A stretch of 64,000 bases of DNA from UBA1479 sp002706405 (GCA_963972255.1 CAXATO010000001.1:414944-478943); one strand, 5' to 3'; shown: positions 51,912 through 60,835, counted from the first letter of the stretch. Notes: generated by a model from the sequence alone, not told the origin. A program made the numbers and translations.

Positions 51912-52235
51912 TCACCCAGCCTCTGCCTTGGCACCCCCCATGCATTGGGGCGAGGCCAGGGTGCGGCCGCCGCGTGCGTGCCATTCCTCGACCGTATAGG
52001 TCTCCATGGAAAGGGCGTGAATCGGGCCGGCGAGTTCGTCCGCCAGAATGCCGTTCACGGTCTGATGACGTTTGATGCGGTTCAGGCCGTCGAATCGGGG
52101 CGACACGACGATCACCTTGAAATGGCTTTCCGACCCCGGGGGCACCGAATGCATGTGGCTTTCGTTGATGACCTCAAGATGGGCAGGGGCCAAGCCTTCC
52201 GCCAGTTTGCTTTCGATCGTCTGTTGAACTTGCAC
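51912..52235 (-). CDS. bolA: BolA-family protein
   Basis: The 107-residue protein starts at GTG 52235 (GAGGAT 8 bases upstream). It has the BolA alpha/beta fold: LEVINESHMHSVPPGSESHFKV near residue 20 (in two pieces), FDGLNRIKRHQTVN with the HxxxN region, and the ETYTVEEW end. BolA proteins work with monothiol glutaredoxins in iron-sulfur trafficking and stress morphology. The conserved His of the RHxxVN motif is present. The gene is alone between the RND operon and the divergent tkt operon. Confidence 0.92.
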   Translation of the reverse strand: MQVQQTIESKLAEGLAPAHLEVINESHMHSVPPGSESHFKVIVVSPRFDGLNRIKRHQTVNGILADELAGPIHALSMETYTVEEWHARGGRTLASPQCMGGAKAEAG

Positions 52236-52450
52236 GGTGAGTATCCTCGTATTTCCAGGGCCATTGGACCTTAATCTAGGGACCGCCCCGCAAGACGACA
52301 AGTTTTCCCCGTTATGCCCGAATTATCCCCGTTTGGCGGCTTGCCCTGGGCACGGCGAACGGTTATTCATGCCGCAGCCGTTCGGCCCTGAAATCCGGCC
52401 AGATTCCCTGGTTCGTCGGGCGGCGGCGACGTCCGCTTCAGGAGACCTCC

Positions 52451-54475
52451 ATGACGGCATCAGACAACGGTTCGAACGCGGCGACGAAAGCTGCGGCCAT
52501 CCCGTCCGTATCCCACCAGAACATGGCAAACGCCATTCGGTTTTTGTCCGCAGACGCCGTGCAACGGGCGAACTCCGGCCACCCGGGCATGCCCATGGGC
52601 ATGGCTGACGCGGCGACGGTTTTGTTCACCCGGTTCCTTAAATTCGATGCATCGGACCCCAAATGGCCGGACCGCGACCGCTTCGTGCTGTCGGCCGGGC
52701 ACGGGTCCATGCTGCTGTACAGCTTGCTGCATCTGACCGGCTATTCCGGCATGACCATGAGCGAGCTGGAAAACTTCCGCCAGCTGGGCTCCAAAACGGC
52801 CGGCCATCCGGAATACGGCCACGCGCCGGGGATCGAGACGACCACCGGGCCGCTCGGCCAGGGCATTGCCACCGCCGTCGGCATGGCGCTGGCGGAACGG
52901 TTGCAGAATGCGCGCTTCGGGGATGCTTTGGTCGACCACCATACCTATGTCATCGCTGGTGACGGCTGCCTGATGGAAGGCGTCAGCCATGAGGCTATTT
53001 CCATGGCCGGGCACCTGAAGCTGGGCAAGCTCATCGTGTTGTGGGACGACAACCGTATTTCCATCGACGGCGGCACGGACCTGTCCGTGTCCGACGATCA
53101 GATGGCGCGGTTCACGGCGTCGGGCTGGGACGTGCAGGCCGTTGACGGCCACGATCCGGACGCCGTCGCGGCGGCCATCGAAAAGGCGCGGGGAACGGAT
53201 ACCCCCTCCATGATCGCCTGCCGCACCATCATCGGATACGGCTCCCCCAACAAGCAGGGGACCTCGGGCACCCACGGCGCGCCGCTCGGCGACGACGAAC
53301 TCGCCCTGGCGCGGGAAAAGATGGGCTGGCCCCATGCCCCGTTCACCGTTCCCGACGACGTGTTGAATGCCTGGCGTGCCGCCGGCAACCGGGGCGCGGA
53401 AGTCCGCGCCGGATGGCAGGGCCGTCTTGACGGGTCCAAGGACAAGGCCGAATTCGAGCGCGGCGTCGCCGGCACGCTGCCCGACGGCTGGAAACAGGCA
53501 GTCATTGATTACAAGAAAGCGGTCGTCGAGGAGGCGCCGAAGTGGGCGACCCGGCAGGCATCGGGCAAGTTTCTTGATGTGCTCTGCGCCGCCGTGCCCG
53601 AACTGATCGGCGGATCCGCCGACTTGACCGGTTCGGTCAATACCAAGGCCAAGGGGCTGGAGCCCGTCACGCCCGACGATTTCTCGGGTCGCTATATCTA
53701 CTACGGCGTGCGTGAGCACGGTATGGCCGCCGCCATGAACGGCATGGCCTTGCACGGCGGGTTCATTCCTTACGCCGGAACGTTCCTTGTGTTCGCCGAT
53801 TACATGCGCGGCGCCATGCGTCTGTCGGCCTTGATGGAACAGCGCGTGGTCTACGTGCTGACCCACGATTCCATCGGGCTGGGCGAAGACGGCCCGACCC
53901 ACCAGCCGGTGGAAACCCTGGCCAGCCTGCGCGCCATGCCCAACTTCGCCGTGTTCCGGCCCTGCGATCCGATCGAGACCGCGGAATGCTGGGAACTGGC
54001 CGTCGAACGGTTTGACGGGCCGTCCGGCATGGTGCTGACGCGACAGGGCGTGCCGTTGCTGCGCAAGGATGCGGCGGCCGAAAACAAGTCGGCCCGCGGC
54101 GCCTACGTCCTGGCCGAGGCCGAAGGGGCCCGCAAGGTGACGCTGATGGCGACGGGCTCCGAAGTGTCGATCGCCATGACGGCACGGGAATCGTTGCAGG
54201 CCCAGGGCATCGGCACCGCCGTTGTGTCCATGCCGTCCTGGGAATTGTTCGAAGAACAGGATCAGGCCTACCGCGACGACGTGCTTGGTCGCGGTACGGT
54301 GCGGGTCGCGGTCGAAGCCGCCATTCGCATGGGTTGGGACCGCTACATCGGCCCCGACGGCGGGTTCGTCGGCATGACCGGTTTCGGCGCCTCGGCGCCG
54401 GCCGGCGATCTGTACAAGCATTTCGGCATCACGGCGGACGCCGTGGTCGCCGAAGTCAAATCACGGTTAAACTAG
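52451..54475 (+). CDS. tkt: transketolase
   Basis: The 674-residue TPP enzyme of the pentose phosphate and Calvin cycles has an N-terminal PP domain with GHPGMPMGMADAATVLF, GPLGQGIATAVGMA and the TPP/Mg motif GDGCLMEGVSHEAISMAGHL (in two pieces). A Pyr domain with the catalytic Glu in YYGVREHGMAAAMNG and a C-terminal domain follow. ATG 52451 follows CAGGAGACCTCC. It is the first gene of the tkt-fba-rpe operon; gaps are 27 bp and 13 bp. Confidence 0.97.
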   Translation: MTASDNGSNAATKAAAIPSVSHQNMANAIRFLSADAVQRANSGHPGMPMGMADAATVLFTRFLKFDASDPKWPDRDRFVLSAGHGSMLLYSLLHLTGYSGMTMSELENFRQLGSKTAGHPEYGHAPGIETTTGPLGQGIATAVGMALAERLQNARFGDALVDHHTYVIAGDGCLMEGVSHEAISMAGHLKLGKLIVLWDDNRISIDGGTDLSVSDDQMARFTASGWDVQAVDGHDPDAVAAAIEKARGTDTPSMIACRTIIGYGSPNKQGTSGTHGAPLGDDELALAREKMGWPHAPFTVPDDVLNAWRAAGNRGAEVRAGWQGRLDGSKDKAEFERGVAGTLPDGWKQAVIDYKKAVVEEAPKWATRQASGKFLDVLCAAVPELIGGSADLTGSVNTKAKGLEPVTPDDFSGRYIYYGVREHGMAAAMNGMALHGGFIPYAGTFLVFADYMRGAMRLSALMEQRVVYVLTHDSIGLGEDGPTHQPVETLASLRAMPNFAVFRPCDPIETAECWELAVERFDGPSGMVLTRQGVPLLRKDAAAENKSARGAYVLAEAEGARKVTLMATGSEVSIAMTARESLQAQGIGTAVVSMPSWELFEEQDQAYRDDVLGRGTVRVAVEAAIRMGWDRYIGPDGGFVGMTGFGASAPAGDLYKHFGITADAVVAEVKSRLN

Positions 54476-54502
54476 GAACAACGCAGGGGACACAGGGGAC
54501 AT

Positions 54503-55528
54503 ATGATGAACCTCGATGTTTTGGCCGCGACGGCGCGGGAAATGGTCGACAATCACCGGGGGCTTTTGGCTGCTGACGAAAGCACGGGCACCATCAAGAA
54601 GCGCTTCGATTCAATCGGGGTCGAGTCCACGGAAACGCTGCGCCGCGATTACCGCGAACTGCTGTTCCGCACCAAAGGCATCGGCAAGTTCATTTCCGGC
54701 GCCATCCTGTATGACGAAACCATCCGCCAGAAATCGGACGACGGCACCACCCTGGTGCAGTTGCTGCAGGCGGAAAACGTCATTCCGGGGATCAAGGTCG
54801 ATGGCGGCGCCAAGGCGCTGCCTGGCTCGCCCGAGGAAAAGATCACCGAAGGCTTGGACGGGCTTCCCGACCGGGTCGCCGAGTACGTCAAGCTGGGGGC
54901 ACGCTTCGCCAAATGGCGCGCCGTCATCACCATCGGCGACGGCATGCCGTCGGACTACTGCATCCACACCAACGCCCATGCGCTGGCCCGTTACGCTCGC
55001 ATCTGCCAGGAAGGCGGGCTGGTGCCGATCGTCGAGCCGGAAGTGCTGATGGACGGCAATCACACCATCGATACCTGCGAAGCGGTCACGACCAAGACCC
55101 TGGAAGCGGTCTATCACGAGCTTTACCTGCAGGGCGTGCAGCTTGAAGGCACGATCTTGAAGCCGAACATGATCATTTCGGCGTCGGACTGCCCCCAGCA
55201 GGCAACGACGGACGAAATCGCCGCGCGCACCGTGAAGGTGCTGAAGCGCTGCGTGCCGACCGCCGTGCCGGGCATCATGTTCCTGTCAGGCGGTCAGTCG
55301 GAAGCGGAAGCGACCCGCAATCTCAACGCCATGAACGCCAACCACGGCCCGTTGCCTTGGGCGCTCAGCTATTCCTACGGCCGCGCCCTGCAGCAGAGCG
55401 CGCTGAAGGCCTGGAAGGGCGAAGCCGGCAACGTGCCGGCCGCCCAGGCAGCCCTGTTGAAGCGCGCGCAGTTGAACAGCGCTGCCTGTGCCGGGACCTA
55501 TACCGACACCGCGGAGGATGCCGCCTAA
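54503..55528 (+). CDS. class I fructose-bisphosphate aldolase
   Basis: The 341-residue Schiff-base aldolase has the eukaryote-like class I signatures GLLAADESTGTIKKRF, KWRAVITIGDG and the lysine K220 in EGTILKPNMI. GIMFLSGGQSEAEAT and the NHGPLPWALSYSYGRALQ phosphate-binding segment follow. It cleaves or condenses fructose 1,6-bisphosphate and sedoheptulose bisphosphate. It is cytosolic and lies between tkt and rpe on one transcript. ATGATG at 54503 and 54506 are both possible starts. Confidence 0.96.
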   Translation: MMNLDVLAATAREMVDNHRGLLAADESTGTIKKRFDSIGVESTETLRRDYRELLFRTKGIGKFISGAILYDETIRQKSDDGTTLVQLLQAENVIPGIKVDGGAKALPGSPEEKITEGLDGLPDRVAEYVKLGARFAKWRAVITIGDGMPSDYCIHTNAHALARYARICQEGGLVPIVEPEVLMDGNHTIDTCEAVTTKTLEAVYHELYLQGVQLEGTILKPNMIISASDCPQQATTDEIAARTVKVLKRCVPTAVPGIMFLSGGQSEAEATRNLNAMNANHGPLPWALSYSYGRALQQSALKAWKGEAGNVPAAQAALLKRAQLNSAACAGTYTDTAEDAA

Positions 55529-55541
55529 GGGCGGCGATAGC

Positions 55542-56198
55542 ATGGGCCGGGACATCAAAATCGCGCCGTCCATCCTGTCCGCCGACTTCGCGCGGCTGGG
55601 CGAGGAAATCCGGGCGATCGACACCGCCGGCTGCGACTATGTGCATGTCGACGTCATGGACGGGCATTTCGTGCCCAACCTGACCATCGGGCCCATGGTG
55701 GTGAAGGCGATCCGCCCGCACACGGCCAAGCCCTTGGACGTGCATTTGATGATCGACCCGGCGCAGCCGTTCCTGAAGGAATATGCCGATGCCGGGGCCG
55801 ACATCATCACAGTCCATGCGGAAGCGGACAAGCATCTCGATCGCTCGCTTCAGGCCATCAAGGACCTGGGGAAAAAGGCGGGGGTGTCCCTCAATCCCGG
55901 TACGCCGGAAAGCGCCATCGAATACGTGCTCGATCGCCTGGACCTGATCCTGGTCATGTCCGTCAATCCGGGCTTCGGCGGGCAGAGCTTCATGCCGTCG
56001 CAACTGCCCAAGATCAAACGCATCCGCGAAATGATCGGCGATCGTCCCATCGAGCTTGAAGTCGACGGCGGCGTCAACACGGACACCATCAAGTCCGTGG
56101 TCGACGCCGGCGCCGATGTTCTGGTCGCCGGCAGCGCCGTGTTCAAGGGCGACGACTACGCCAAGACCATCGGGGCGCTGCGGACGGCCGTCGCCTGA
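55542..56198 (+). CDS. rpe: ribulose-phosphate 3-epimerase
   Basis: The 218-residue TIM barrel interconverts ribulose 5-phosphate and xylulose 5-phosphate. The metal ligands lie in HVDVMDGHFVPNLTIG, LDVHLMI, VMSVNPGFGGQ and EVDGGVN. ATG 55542 lies 13 bp after the aldolase stop; an in-frame ATG at 55518 inside the aldolase end is a weaker alternative. The stop TGA abuts the stop of the reverse-strand aldolase-fold gene with no gap. Confidence 0.96.
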   Translation: MGRDIKIAPSILSADFARLGEEIRAIDTAGCDYVHVDVMDGHFVPNLTIGPMVVKAIRPHTAKPLDVHLMIDPAQPFLKEYADAGADIITVHAEADKHLDRSLQAIKDLGKKAGVSLNPGTPESAIEYVLDRLDLILVMSVNPGFGGQSFMPSQLPKIKRIREMIGDRPIELEVDGGVNTDTIKSVVDAGADVLVAGSAVFKGDDYAKTIGALRTAVA

Positions 56199-56966
56199 TC
56201 AGCTCAGGGGGTGGGCCGGCTGTTCCAGGACGGCCCGCGCGAAATACCGGAACGTCACGTTCATCGCTTCCGGCTTATGGCGCCAGTCATGCGCAAGCTT
56301 GCCCAATTCCGGATCGACTTCCTTGATGTCACCGGCTGCCATCGCCGCCAGTTGGATGCGCGCCGCGTGTTCGAAGAAAATTCCCATGACGCAGGCGGAT
56401 TCGATGGTGTTTCCGGCGCAGAGCTGCCCGTGGTGGGCGAGCAGGATCGCCGATTTGTCCCCGATCGCATTGGTGATGATCTCGCCTTCCTCGTCGCCGA
56501 AGGGCACACCCGGCCAATGGGGAAGGTGGGCGACGTCATCGAAAAACGCCATCGTGTCCATATGTGCGACGCGCAGCGGCTCGCCGACCATCGACAGCGC
56601 CGATGAATAGGGCGGATGGGTGTGGACGATGGATTGTACGTCCGGGCGCGCACGGTAGACATGGATATGGAAACGGTTCGCCATGTTCGGCGTGCCTTTC
56701 CCCTTAATGACCTTCAGGTCGCCGTCCACGAGAAGATAATCGGACGCCGTCACCTGTTCGAAGCCAAGCCCGTAGGGCAGGGTCCACATGGTGTCCGGCT
56801 CATCCCCGCGCGCGGTGAATTGCCCGGCCAGACCGCTGCCGTGACCATGGGCCGCCAGGATCCGGCAGCCGACGGCCAGGCGTTGTTGCACGGTCCAGTC
56901 GGGCATCTTCTCGCCGGCAAGAGCCGCGACCATTTCGTCGATTGCTTGTTCCTGAGTTTGCGCCAT
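56199..56966 (-). CDS. class II aldolase/adducin-family protein
   Basis: The 255-residue protein has the zinc histidines of the L-fuculose-phosphate aldolase fold: HTHPP (SIVHTHPPYSSA) and HHG (LLAHHGQLCAG). The N-terminal domain is VQQRLAVGCRILAAHGHGSG. I start at ATG 56966 with AAGGAG 9 bases upstream; the frame to 57047 crosses the operator palindrome. It is divergent from a GntR-FadR regulator and separated by a perfect inverted repeat, so it is probably the regulated gene. The substrate, a sugar phosphate or a hydroxy-acid, is unknown. Confidence 0.88.
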   Translation of the reverse strand: MAQTQEQAIDEMVAALAGEKMPDWTVQQRLAVGCRILAAHGHGSGLAGQFTARGDEPDTMWTLPYGLGFEQVTASDYLLVDGDLKVIKGKGTPNMANRFHIHVYRARPDVQSIVHTHPPYSSALSMVGEPLRVAHMDTMAFFDDVAHLPHWPGVPFGDEEGEIITNAIGDKSAILLAHHGQLCAGNTIESACVMGIFFEHAARIQLAAMAAGDIKEVDPELGKLAHDWRHKPEAMNVTFRYFARAVLEQPAHPLS

Positions 56967-57037
56967 CGTTTGATGCTCCTTTGCGTCGTATGGGATGGGG
57001 GCGAGATATGAGGCGGGAAAGGTATCCGCCTCATTAA

Positions 57038-57054
57038 AATTGGGCAACCCAATT
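57038..57054. promoter_or_regulatory. perfect inverted repeat, candidate GntR operator
   Basis: AATTGGG-CAA-CCCAATT is a perfect 7-bp palindrome with 3-bp centre. It lies 71 bp before the class II aldolase start and 91 bp before the gntR start. FCD-type GntR regulators bind palindromes of this size in divergent promoters, so it is the most likely site for the neighbouring regulator. Confidence 0.75.
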
Positions 57055-57145
57055 ATCTATGTATTCCAGTTTCGTTTTGTGCTGATATCGATAGAATGGC
57101 GCGGCGGGCGGCTGTCGCCCGTCTGATCAACGTGTCGGAGACCTC

Positions 57146-57886
57146 ATGTCCGTCGAAATTCCAGCGCGTGCGAATCCCGGCCCGGCGTTTTCCCCGGTCA
57201 AGGCGATCCTGCGTCACCAGTCGATCATCGATCAGATCATGGGTTTGATCGATTCCGGCGCCTTGCAGGTCGGAGACAAATTTCCGCCCGAACGGGTGCT
57301 GTCGGAACGCTGGCAGGTCAGCCGTCCGGTCCTGCGCGAGGCCTTTCGGGTGCTGCAGTCACAAGGGATCGTGGAAAGCCGTCATGGCGATGGGCGTTAT
57401 GTCCGCTCCACCCGCGCATTGGACGCCAATGATGTTCGGCGCCGGCACCTGATCGACCGGCGTGAGTCTCTGTTGCAGATCTGGGAAGTGCGCGCGCTGT
57501 TGGAAGTTCGCGCCGCCAGCCTGGCGGCCGTCAACGCCAGCGAGGAACAGATCCAGGCGATCGAACGTCCGATTATTCAGATGGGAGAGATGGCGGCCAC
57601 CGATTCCCGGGACACGGACCTGAACATGGAAATTCATGCCGCGGTCGCCCGCGCCTCGGGCAACGACTATCTGGCGCAGATGATTCTCAAGGCGCTGGAG
57701 GAATACCGTGCCCTCGATTTCAAGGACGCCGTGCCGATCGAGGAATGGAAGGGATTGCAGGAAGAACATTGGCCGATCGCGGAAGCGATCCGCTCCCGGT
57801 CATCGGCCCGCGCCGGCGACGTCATGACCCGACATTTCGAGGACCTGAAGCGGGCCCTCGACAAATGGTCGGGTCCAACGAATTGA
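57146..57886 (+). CDS. GntR-family transcriptional regulator (FadR/FCD subfamily)
   Basis: The 246-residue protein has an N-terminal winged helix (residues 22-90: FPPERVLSERWQVSRPVLRE, then GDGRYV) and an all-helical FCD ligand-binding domain (about 105-235) with WEVRALLEVRAASLAA. The His/Asp metal or ligand residues lie in EIHAAVARASGNDYL. It is divergent from the class II aldolase gene and shares the palindrome at 57038. It is followed 12 bp later by the GST, so it probably controls both. Confidence 0.92.
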   Translation: MSVEIPARANPGPAFSPVKAILRHQSIIDQIMGLIDSGALQVGDKFPPERVLSERWQVSRPVLREAFRVLQSQGIVESRHGDGRYVRSTRALDANDVRRRHLIDRRESLLQIWEVRALLEVRAASLAAVNASEEQIQAIERPIIQMGEMAATDSRDTDLNMEIHAAVARASGNDYLAQMILKALEEYRALDFKDAVPIEEWKGLQEEHWPIAEAIRSRSSARAGDVMTRHFEDLKRALDKWSGPTN

Positions 57887-57898
57887 AGGGAAGGCGAC

Positions 57899-58543
57899 AT
57901 GACACTCAAACTGTATTCTCGCTATCGGAATTCCGCCGGGCAGCGAGTTCGAACCACCCTCAACCTGAAAAAGGTGCCCTACGAATACGTCGCCGTCGAA
58001 AACATGCAGTCGGTGGCCTATCAGCGCATCAACCCGCAGCGGCTCTTACCGGCGATCGAGATCGATGGGCGGGTGTTCAGTCAATCCACGGCGATCATCG
58101 ATTGGTTGGAGCGAACCTATCCGGAGCCGTCCGTGTATCCGGACGACCCGAAGGACCGCATGGACGCCATTTCATTTTCCCAGTTCATCGCCTGTGAAAT
58201 CCACCCCATCCACAATCACCGGGTGCGCGATCATCTGACCGACAACGAAGGCTGGAGCGAGGAACAATCCATGGCCTGGTATGCCCATTGGATCACCGAA
58301 GGGCTGACGACGCTGGAGACGATGTTGGAGAAGCGGGCGCGCAAGACGGCATTTTGTTTCGGCGACAAGCCGACGGTTGCCGATATCTATCTGGTGCCGG
58401 TGCTGTTCAATGCGCGCTGGTACGGCTTCCCGTTGGACAAGTTTCCCTTGATCCTGGAAATCGATGCCGCCTGTGCCGGGCTGGAGGCGTTCCGCTTGGC
58501 AGGGCCGGAAATGCAGCCGGATTTCCCGCCTGAGCGCCGATAA
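57899..58543 (+). CDS. glutathione S-transferase, zeta/maleylacetoacetate isomerase-like
   Basis: The 214-residue GST has a thioredoxin-like N-terminal domain (MTLKLYSRYRNSAGQRVRTT, LLPAIEIDGRVFSQSTAIID) and a helical C-terminal domain (GDKPTVADIYLVPVL). The zeta-class catalytic SSCSWRVR is replaced by RNSAGQRVR, so maleylacetoacetate isomerase activity is not certain. It follows gntR by 12 bp. Its stop abuts the stop of the convergent usp gene with no gap. Confidence 0.87.
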   Translation: MTLKLYSRYRNSAGQRVRTTLNLKKVPYEYVAVENMQSVAYQRINPQRLLPAIEIDGRVFSQSTAIIDWLERTYPEPSVYPDDPKDRMDAISFSQFIACEIHPIHNHRVRDHLTDNEGWSEEQSMAWYAHWITEGLTTLETMLEKRARKTAFCFGDKPTVADIYLVPVLFNARWYGFPLDKFPLILEIDAACAGLEAFRLAGPEMQPDFPPERR

Positions 58544-59050
58544 CTAACAGATCGCGTCGAGCTGCGCGTCGGTCAGGTTGCCGGGCACGATGGTAATCGG
58601 CACGCGCAACTGCCCGGCCTGTTTTTCCACCAGAAGCTCAATGAGCGGTCCCGGGCCTTCGTTTCCGGTGGCGGCACCCAGGACGAGAAGGGCGATGTTC
58701 TGTTCCTCGTCGATCAGCTTGATCAGTTCCTCGGCGACTTTGCCTTCACGGATATAGACCGGCGGAATCTTGCCCGTGATGCGTTGCACCACCGAGGCCA
58801 CGGCCTGGACCATTTCCTCGGCTTCCTCGCGGGCCTCTTCGCGCATGCGTTCTCCGATCGCCATCCAATGCTGGAATTCGGCGGGTTCGGTCACATAGAG
58901 AAGGGCCACGCGGCGGTTGGCGTTGCGCGCGCGCAGGCTGGCGAAGCGCACAGCGCGGGACATTTCCTCGGATCGGTCGACGACACAGAGGAAGGTCAGC
59001 TGATCGTCGTCCGGCGGGGCGGCGCCGGTCGGCTGTTTGGCGTCGGTCAT
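58544..59050 (-). CDS. universal stress protein (UspA fold)
   Basis: The 168-residue alpha/beta nucleotide-binding protein has LTFLCVVDRSEEMSRAVRFA at the start, VALLYVTEP and VLGAATGNEGPG. The end reads RVPITIVPGN, which replaces the usual phosphate-binding G-x(9)-G-S pattern, so ATP binding is not certain. ATG 59050 follows AAGGGA. It is the third gene of an operon with TauE and TIGR02186, spacing 5 bp. Confidence 0.88.
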   Translation of the reverse strand: MTDAKQPTGAAPPDDDQLTFLCVVDRSEEMSRAVRFASLRARNANRRVALLYVTEPAEFQHWMAIGERMREEAREEAEEMVQAVASVVQRITGKIPPVYIREGKVAEELIKLIDEEQNIALLVLGAATGNEGPGPLIELLVEKQAGQLRVPITIVPGNLTDAQLDAIC

Positions 59051-59055
59051 CGGAA

Positions 59056-59802
59056 TTATCCCTTTCGGAATGCCGCGTTCGCCGCCCATCCTGCCACTAC
59101 GGCGATGATTACGGCAAGCACGCCGTAGGCCAGAGAGTAGCGATGGGCGAGGTCATAGACCTGGGCTTCGACCCCGAACTTGCGCACGGTCAGCAGTGTC
59201 GTCGCCGTCGATTGCAGCTTGTTGTCGCGGAACAGGTAGACCTCGATGGTGAACGTGCCAACGGAAACGTTGGCCGGAAACCGCAGTCGTGTGCGGAAAA
59301 GTTGTTCGGACAGGAACACAACATTGTCCGGTTTGGTCATGTAAAGCCCGATGCGCTGCAGATTTCGGATCAGGCCCTCGCGGAATTCGTAGGGGGCTTC
59401 GGGCAGCAGCTTGCCCGAGACCTTGGCGCGAAGGTCGAGATTGTCCAGCCCGATCTGCAGGCGGTCGGCATCGGTCGGGTTCATGAACTCGTTGAGCGGC
59501 CGGTTGCTGGCGATGCGGTAATAGGACGGCACCTTGTCGAACACCAATTCGTCCCGGTTCACCCAGATGCCCAGCACTTTTTCCTTGCGGCGCACGACCT
59601 CGTCCCGCGCCGGGCCGCGAATGACGACGACGAGGTCGCCGGCCTGCTTCACGGCGCCGTAGAGCAACAGGTCGGTGCCGGTGAAGCCGGTGGTGATCGA
59701 CACGATCGGGTCGGTCAGATCAATGGTGATGTCGCGGGCCTGTGCGCGGCCGGGCAGGGCGAGCGCCAACAGGACAATCATGAAGGAGAGTATGCGTAGC
59801 AT
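59056..59802 (-). CDS. TIGR02186-type membrane-anchored periplasmic protein
   Basis: The 248-residue protein has a cleavable signal (MLRILSFMIVLLALALPGRA, cleavage ARA-RD), a beta-rich periplasmic domain (DPIVSITTGFTGTDLLLYGA, GIWVNRDELVF) and a C-terminal membrane helix (LAYGVLAVIIAVVAGWAANA). This is the alphaproteobacterial TIGR02186 family, regularly found next to TauE/SafE permeases. Its role is not known; it may be an accessory of the permease. It starts 2 bp after the TauE stop. Confidence 0.87.
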   Translation of the reverse strand: MLRILSFMIVLLALALPGRAQARDITIDLTDPIVSITTGFTGTDLLLYGAVKQAGDLVVVIRGPARDEVVRRKEKVLGIWVNRDELVFDKVPSYYRIASNRPLNEFMNPTDADRLQIGLDNLDLRAKVSGKLLPEAPYEFREGLIRNLQRIGLYMTKPDNVVFLSEQLFRTRLRFPANVSVGTFTIEVYLFRDNKLQSTATTLLTVRKFGVEAQVYDLAHRYSLAYGVLAVIIAVVAGWAANAAFRKG

Positions 59803-59804
59803 CG

Positions 59805-60716
59805 TCAATGCCCTGCCAATCCGATGGAGAAGACATCCAGGGGCGTCGCCACCAGGTCGTAGGTCAGCTTGGCGCAGACCGCGAGCACGATCAGCGCCAG
59901 CATGCCGCGCAGCTGTTCGCCGCGAATGCGCCCACCGAAACGCGCCCCGAACTGGGCCCCGATGACGCCGCCGAACAGCAGGATCAGGGCCAGCACCACA
60001 TCCACGGTCTGGTTGGTCACCGACTGCAGCACGGTGACGTTGGCGGTAACGAAGATGATCTGGAACAGGGAGGTCCCGACGACCACCGAGGTCGGCATGC
60101 CGAGCAGATAGATCATGGCCGGGACCATGACGAAGCCGCCGCCGACCCCCATGATCGCCGCCAAAAGCCCCACGAATACGCCGACGGCAAGCGGCAGCAG
60201 CGCGCTGATATACAGGCGCGAACGGCGGAACCGCATCTTGAACGGCAGGCCGTGCATCCAATTGTGGGAATGCTGACGTAGCGGAATGTCGCGCTTGCGG
60301 GCCATCATGGCGCGCATGCTTTCGGCCAGCATCAGAAAACCGATGATCGACAGAAACACGACGTAGCAAAGCTTGATGACCAGATCGACCTGACCCAGTT
60401 CGCGCAGGACGGTGAACAGCCAGACCCCGACTGACGAGCCGAAGACGCCGCCGATCAGCAGCACCATGCCCATCTTGAGGTCGACGTTGCCGCGTTTCCA
60501 ATGGGCCAGCACCCCGGATACGGAGGCCGCCACGATCTGGTTGGCTTCGGTCGCAACGGCGACGGCCGGCGGAATGCCTGTGAAGATAAGCAGCGGGGTC
60601 ATCAGGAAGCCACCGCCGACGCCGAACAGTCCGGAAAGAAACCCCACACCCGCGCCCATGCCGAAAATCGCGAATACATTGACCGACATTTCGGCGATGG
60701 GGAGGTAGATATCCAA
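59805..60716 (-). CDS. TauE/SafE-family sulfite/anion exporter, copy 1
   Basis: The 303-residue, eight-helix inner-membrane protein has the duplicated motif FGVGGGFLMTPLL and MGVGGGFVMVPAM at the starts of its two halves. It belongs to the long form of the family and probably exports sulfite or an organosulfonate. The start is TTG at 60716 (AGGATACAGAG upstream), giving MDIYLPIAEMSVNV. The paralogue at 60911-61825 has the same N-terminus and also a TTG start, which supports this choice. It leads the TauE-TIGR02186-usp operon. Confidence 0.9.
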   Translation of the reverse strand: MDIYLPIAEMSVNVFAIFGMGAGVGFLSGLFGVGGGFLMTPLLIFTGIPPAVAVATEANQIVAASVSGVLAHWKRGNVDLKMGMVLLIGGVFGSSVGVWLFTVLRELGQVDLVIKLCYVVFLSIIGFLMLAESMRAMMARKRDIPLRQHSHNWMHGLPFKMRFRRSRLYISALLPLAVGVFVGLLAAIMGVGGGFVMVPAMIYLLGMPTSVVVGTSLFQIIFVTANVTVLQSVTNQTVDVVLALILLFGGVIGAQFGARFGGRIRGEQLRGMLALIVLAVCAKLTYDLVATPLDVFSIGLAGH

Positions 60717-60807
60717 CTCTGTATCCTGGCAGGCTCAACGCGAAAGTGCTGCGGGCCAGGAGAGTAACCGCGTGAAATTACAAGGAAATCCTGCGCCCCG
60801 AGATGAA

Positions 60808-60835
60808 GTAATAATATAGCACTCAGCACTGTAAA
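60808..60835 (-). promoter_or_regulatory. promoter-like region with AGCACT repeats before TauE copy 1
   Basis: On the minus strand TTTACA (60830-60835) and TATTAC (60808-60813) are 16 bp apart. Between them AGCACT occurs twice (60818-60823 and 60825-60830 on the plus strand). It is about 92 bp before the start, within the 194-bp gap between the two TauE genes. A regulator site is plausible but unproven. Confidence 0.4.
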
